Assembly (NCBI GenBank): GCA_035294085.1
Contig: DATGLP010000019.1
Coordinates: forward strand, 1-64,000
Direction of reading: 5' to 3'
Source: Acidimicrobiales bacterium
GTDB taxonomy: Bacteria; Actinomycetota; Acidimicrobiia; Acidimicrobiales; Bog-793
DNA length: 64,000 bases
The notes below the pieces were generated by a model. It saw nothing but the letters and a program-made list of their open reading frames with translations. It searched no databases and was not told where the DNA came from. Positions 63,127-64,000 of the stretch are shown piece after piece (within the stretch, counting starts at the first letter, position 1; the number at the start of each line of letters is the position of its first letter). A program made the position numbers and the translations under genes.

Positions 63127-63882
63127 TCAGCGAGGCGCGGCGGCCCCGACGAGGCCCGACACGAGGCGGGGCTGCTCGAGGCGGACGCTCGCCGAGCGCA
63201 GCGCCACGAGCAGGCGGATCGCCCACCACCCGGGGTCGAGCTCCCCGCGCCGGTGCGCGAGGCGGGCGGTCGTCGGCGCGGCGTGGTGGTTGTTGTGGAG
63301 GCCCTCGCCCCCGGTGAGCCAGGCGAGCCACTGGTTGTTGCCCGCCGTGTTGTCGTAGGTCCTCTTGCCGCGCACGTGGCCGATGGCGTTGATCGCGGCG
63401 TTCAGCATGAGGTAGGCGACAGCGTGCACGCCGGCCGCGAGCAGCCCGTAGGCCCAGCCGAGGCTCAGGCACAGGACGGCGATGCCGATGCCGAGGCCGA
63501 GGAAGGCGTGGTCGAACAGGAACCGGTCGAGGCGGTCGCGGGGCACGTCTCGCGCGTACAGGCCCACGGTCTCGCCGTCGCGCGCCGCGCGCCGGTAGAG
63601 GACGGGGTTGCCGAGCTGCACCTTCCAGAATCCGAGGAGCACCGGGGAGTGCGGGTCCCCCTCGACGTCGGTGAAGGCGTGGTGGCGGCGGTGCACGGCC
63701 GCCCACTCGCGCGGCTTGATCCCGGTCGTCACCCAGATGACGAAGCGGAAGGCGAACCTCGCCCACGGGGCGAGCCGCAGGGCGCGGTGCGCCACGGTGC
63801 GGTGCAGGTAGACGGTCGTGGCGAAGAGCGCGACCTCGCACACGGCGCAACCGACGAGGACGGCGAGGAGGGCCTCGGGCAC
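63127..63882 (-). CDS. Membrane fatty-acid desaturase (acyl-CoA Delta9 type)
   Basis: 251 aa with about four membrane helices. Three histidine boxes bind the di-iron centre: H27RTVAH32, H64RRHH68 and H196NNHH200. IKPREWAAVHRRHHAFTDVEGDPHSP is the usual surrounding sequence of acyl-CoA/acyl-lipid desaturases. Introduces a cis double bond into long acyl chains. GTG 63882 lies six bases after TAACGT with no ribosome binding site, hence probably leaderless. It is separate from the tal operon by about 75 bases. Confidence 0.92.
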   Translation of the reverse strand: MPEALLAVLVGCAVCEVALFATTVYLHRTVAHRALRLAPWARFAFRFVIWVTTGIKPREWAAVHRRHHAFTDVEGDPHSPVLLGFWKVQLGNPVLYRRAARDGETVGLYARDVPRDRLDRFLFDHAFLGLGIGIAVLCLSLGWAYGLLAAGVHAVAYLMLNAAINAIGHVRGKRTYDNTAGNNQWLAWLTGGEGLHNNHHAAPTTARLAHRRGELDPGWWAIRLLVALRSASVRLEQPRLVSGLVGAAAPR

Positions 63883-63888
63883 GCGGGC

Positions 63889-63894
63889 ACGTTA
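63889..63894 (-). promoter_or_regulatory. -10 box, desaturase gene (leaderless)
   Basis: TAACGT on the minus strand, six bases before GTG 63882. Confidence 0.45.
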
Positions 63895-63968
63895 GCAGGT
63901 CGACATCCGAGCGGCCGCGGTCGGCGCCTGCGCCGCCCGCGTCCGGGCACCGGGGTCGCCGTGCGTTG

Positions 63969-64000
63969 TAGCCTGCGGCCAGCCGTGCGGCGAGGGAGGA
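63969..64000 (+). promoter_or_regulatory. Promoter and ribosome binding site of a gene beyond the right edge
   Basis: TAGCCT (63969-63974) followed by a short leader ending GAGGGAGGA at the last base. The start codon must lie just outside the window; the product is unknown. Confidence 0.45.

Overview
The window reads as a chromosomal segment of a very G+C-rich actinobacterium (Actinomycetota). The lineage evidence is a mycothiol ligase (mshC), a mycothiol-dependent maleylpyruvate-isomerase-like protein, a phosphatidylinositol-mannoside block (PIP synthase, PatA, PimA), a DUF3039 protein, a 6C RNA, an actinobacterial-type SOS box at recA and abundant leaderless-looking promoters. The lack of mycolate genes and the overall gene set would fit Acidimicrobiia, but the class is an inference; the phylum is well supported. 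Almost everything is core metabolism and information processing, with no phage, insertion sequence or CRISPR array.

Layout. 1-4100 is gene-poor: pncB, a hicBA toxin-antitoxin remnant whose antitoxin is frameshifted, and tRNA-Arg, tRNA-His and tRNA-Lys. 4.1-6.6 kb: DUF3039 protein, small membrane protein and a UvrD-type helicase. 6.6-14.3 kb (+): alpha/beta hydrolase, membrane-anchored MurF-like ligase, Ddl, PH-domain protein, rimO, pgsA, cinA. 14.3-16.5 kb: macro-domain protein, small PH-like protein, recA with its SOS box. 16.5-18.9 kb: DsbA-like protein, GNAT acetyltransferase, LysR regulator and, divergent from it, a 6C RNA with its own promoter. 18.9-25.7 kb (-): a translationally coupled lipid-type operon (membrane protein, acyl-CoA-reductase-like/HAD fusion, zinc alcohol dehydrogenase, LarA-like protein, PlsC). 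25.9-30.3 kb: tRNA-Val, a muconolactone-isomerase-like protein, ArfB, GtrA, a secreted protein/ECF sigma/anti-sigma module, and a peroxiredoxin.

30.4-46.5 kb (+) carries a run whose order resembles the thrS-to-ruvB region of mycobacteria: mshC, thrS, HIT, PIP synthase, patA, pimA, an M48 protease, yebC, ruvCAB, yajC-secD-secF and serS. 46.5-49.5 kb (-) is a thiamine operon thiO-thiS-thiG-thiD. 49.6-56.3 kb (+) holds gltB-gltD, a small unknown protein and a cupin. 56.2-63.1 kb (-) is a complete oxidative and non-oxidative hexose/pentose phosphate operon tal-pgi-gnd-zwf-pgl followed by a LOG-family nucleotide hydrolase. A membrane fatty-acid desaturase and the promoter of a gene beyond the right edge close the window.

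Two threads run through the segment. First, many operons begin with GTG/ATG placed 6-8 nt after a TANNNT hexamer, implying leaderless mRNAs, and downstream genes are coupled by 4-nt ATGA/GTGA overlaps. Second, several genes serve mycothiol, phosphatidylinositol-mannoside and acyl-lipid metabolism. The least conventional parts are the 6C RNA/LysR intergenic region, the LarA-containing lipid operon, the membrane MurF-like/Ddl pair and the LOG enzyme inside the pentose phosphate operon.
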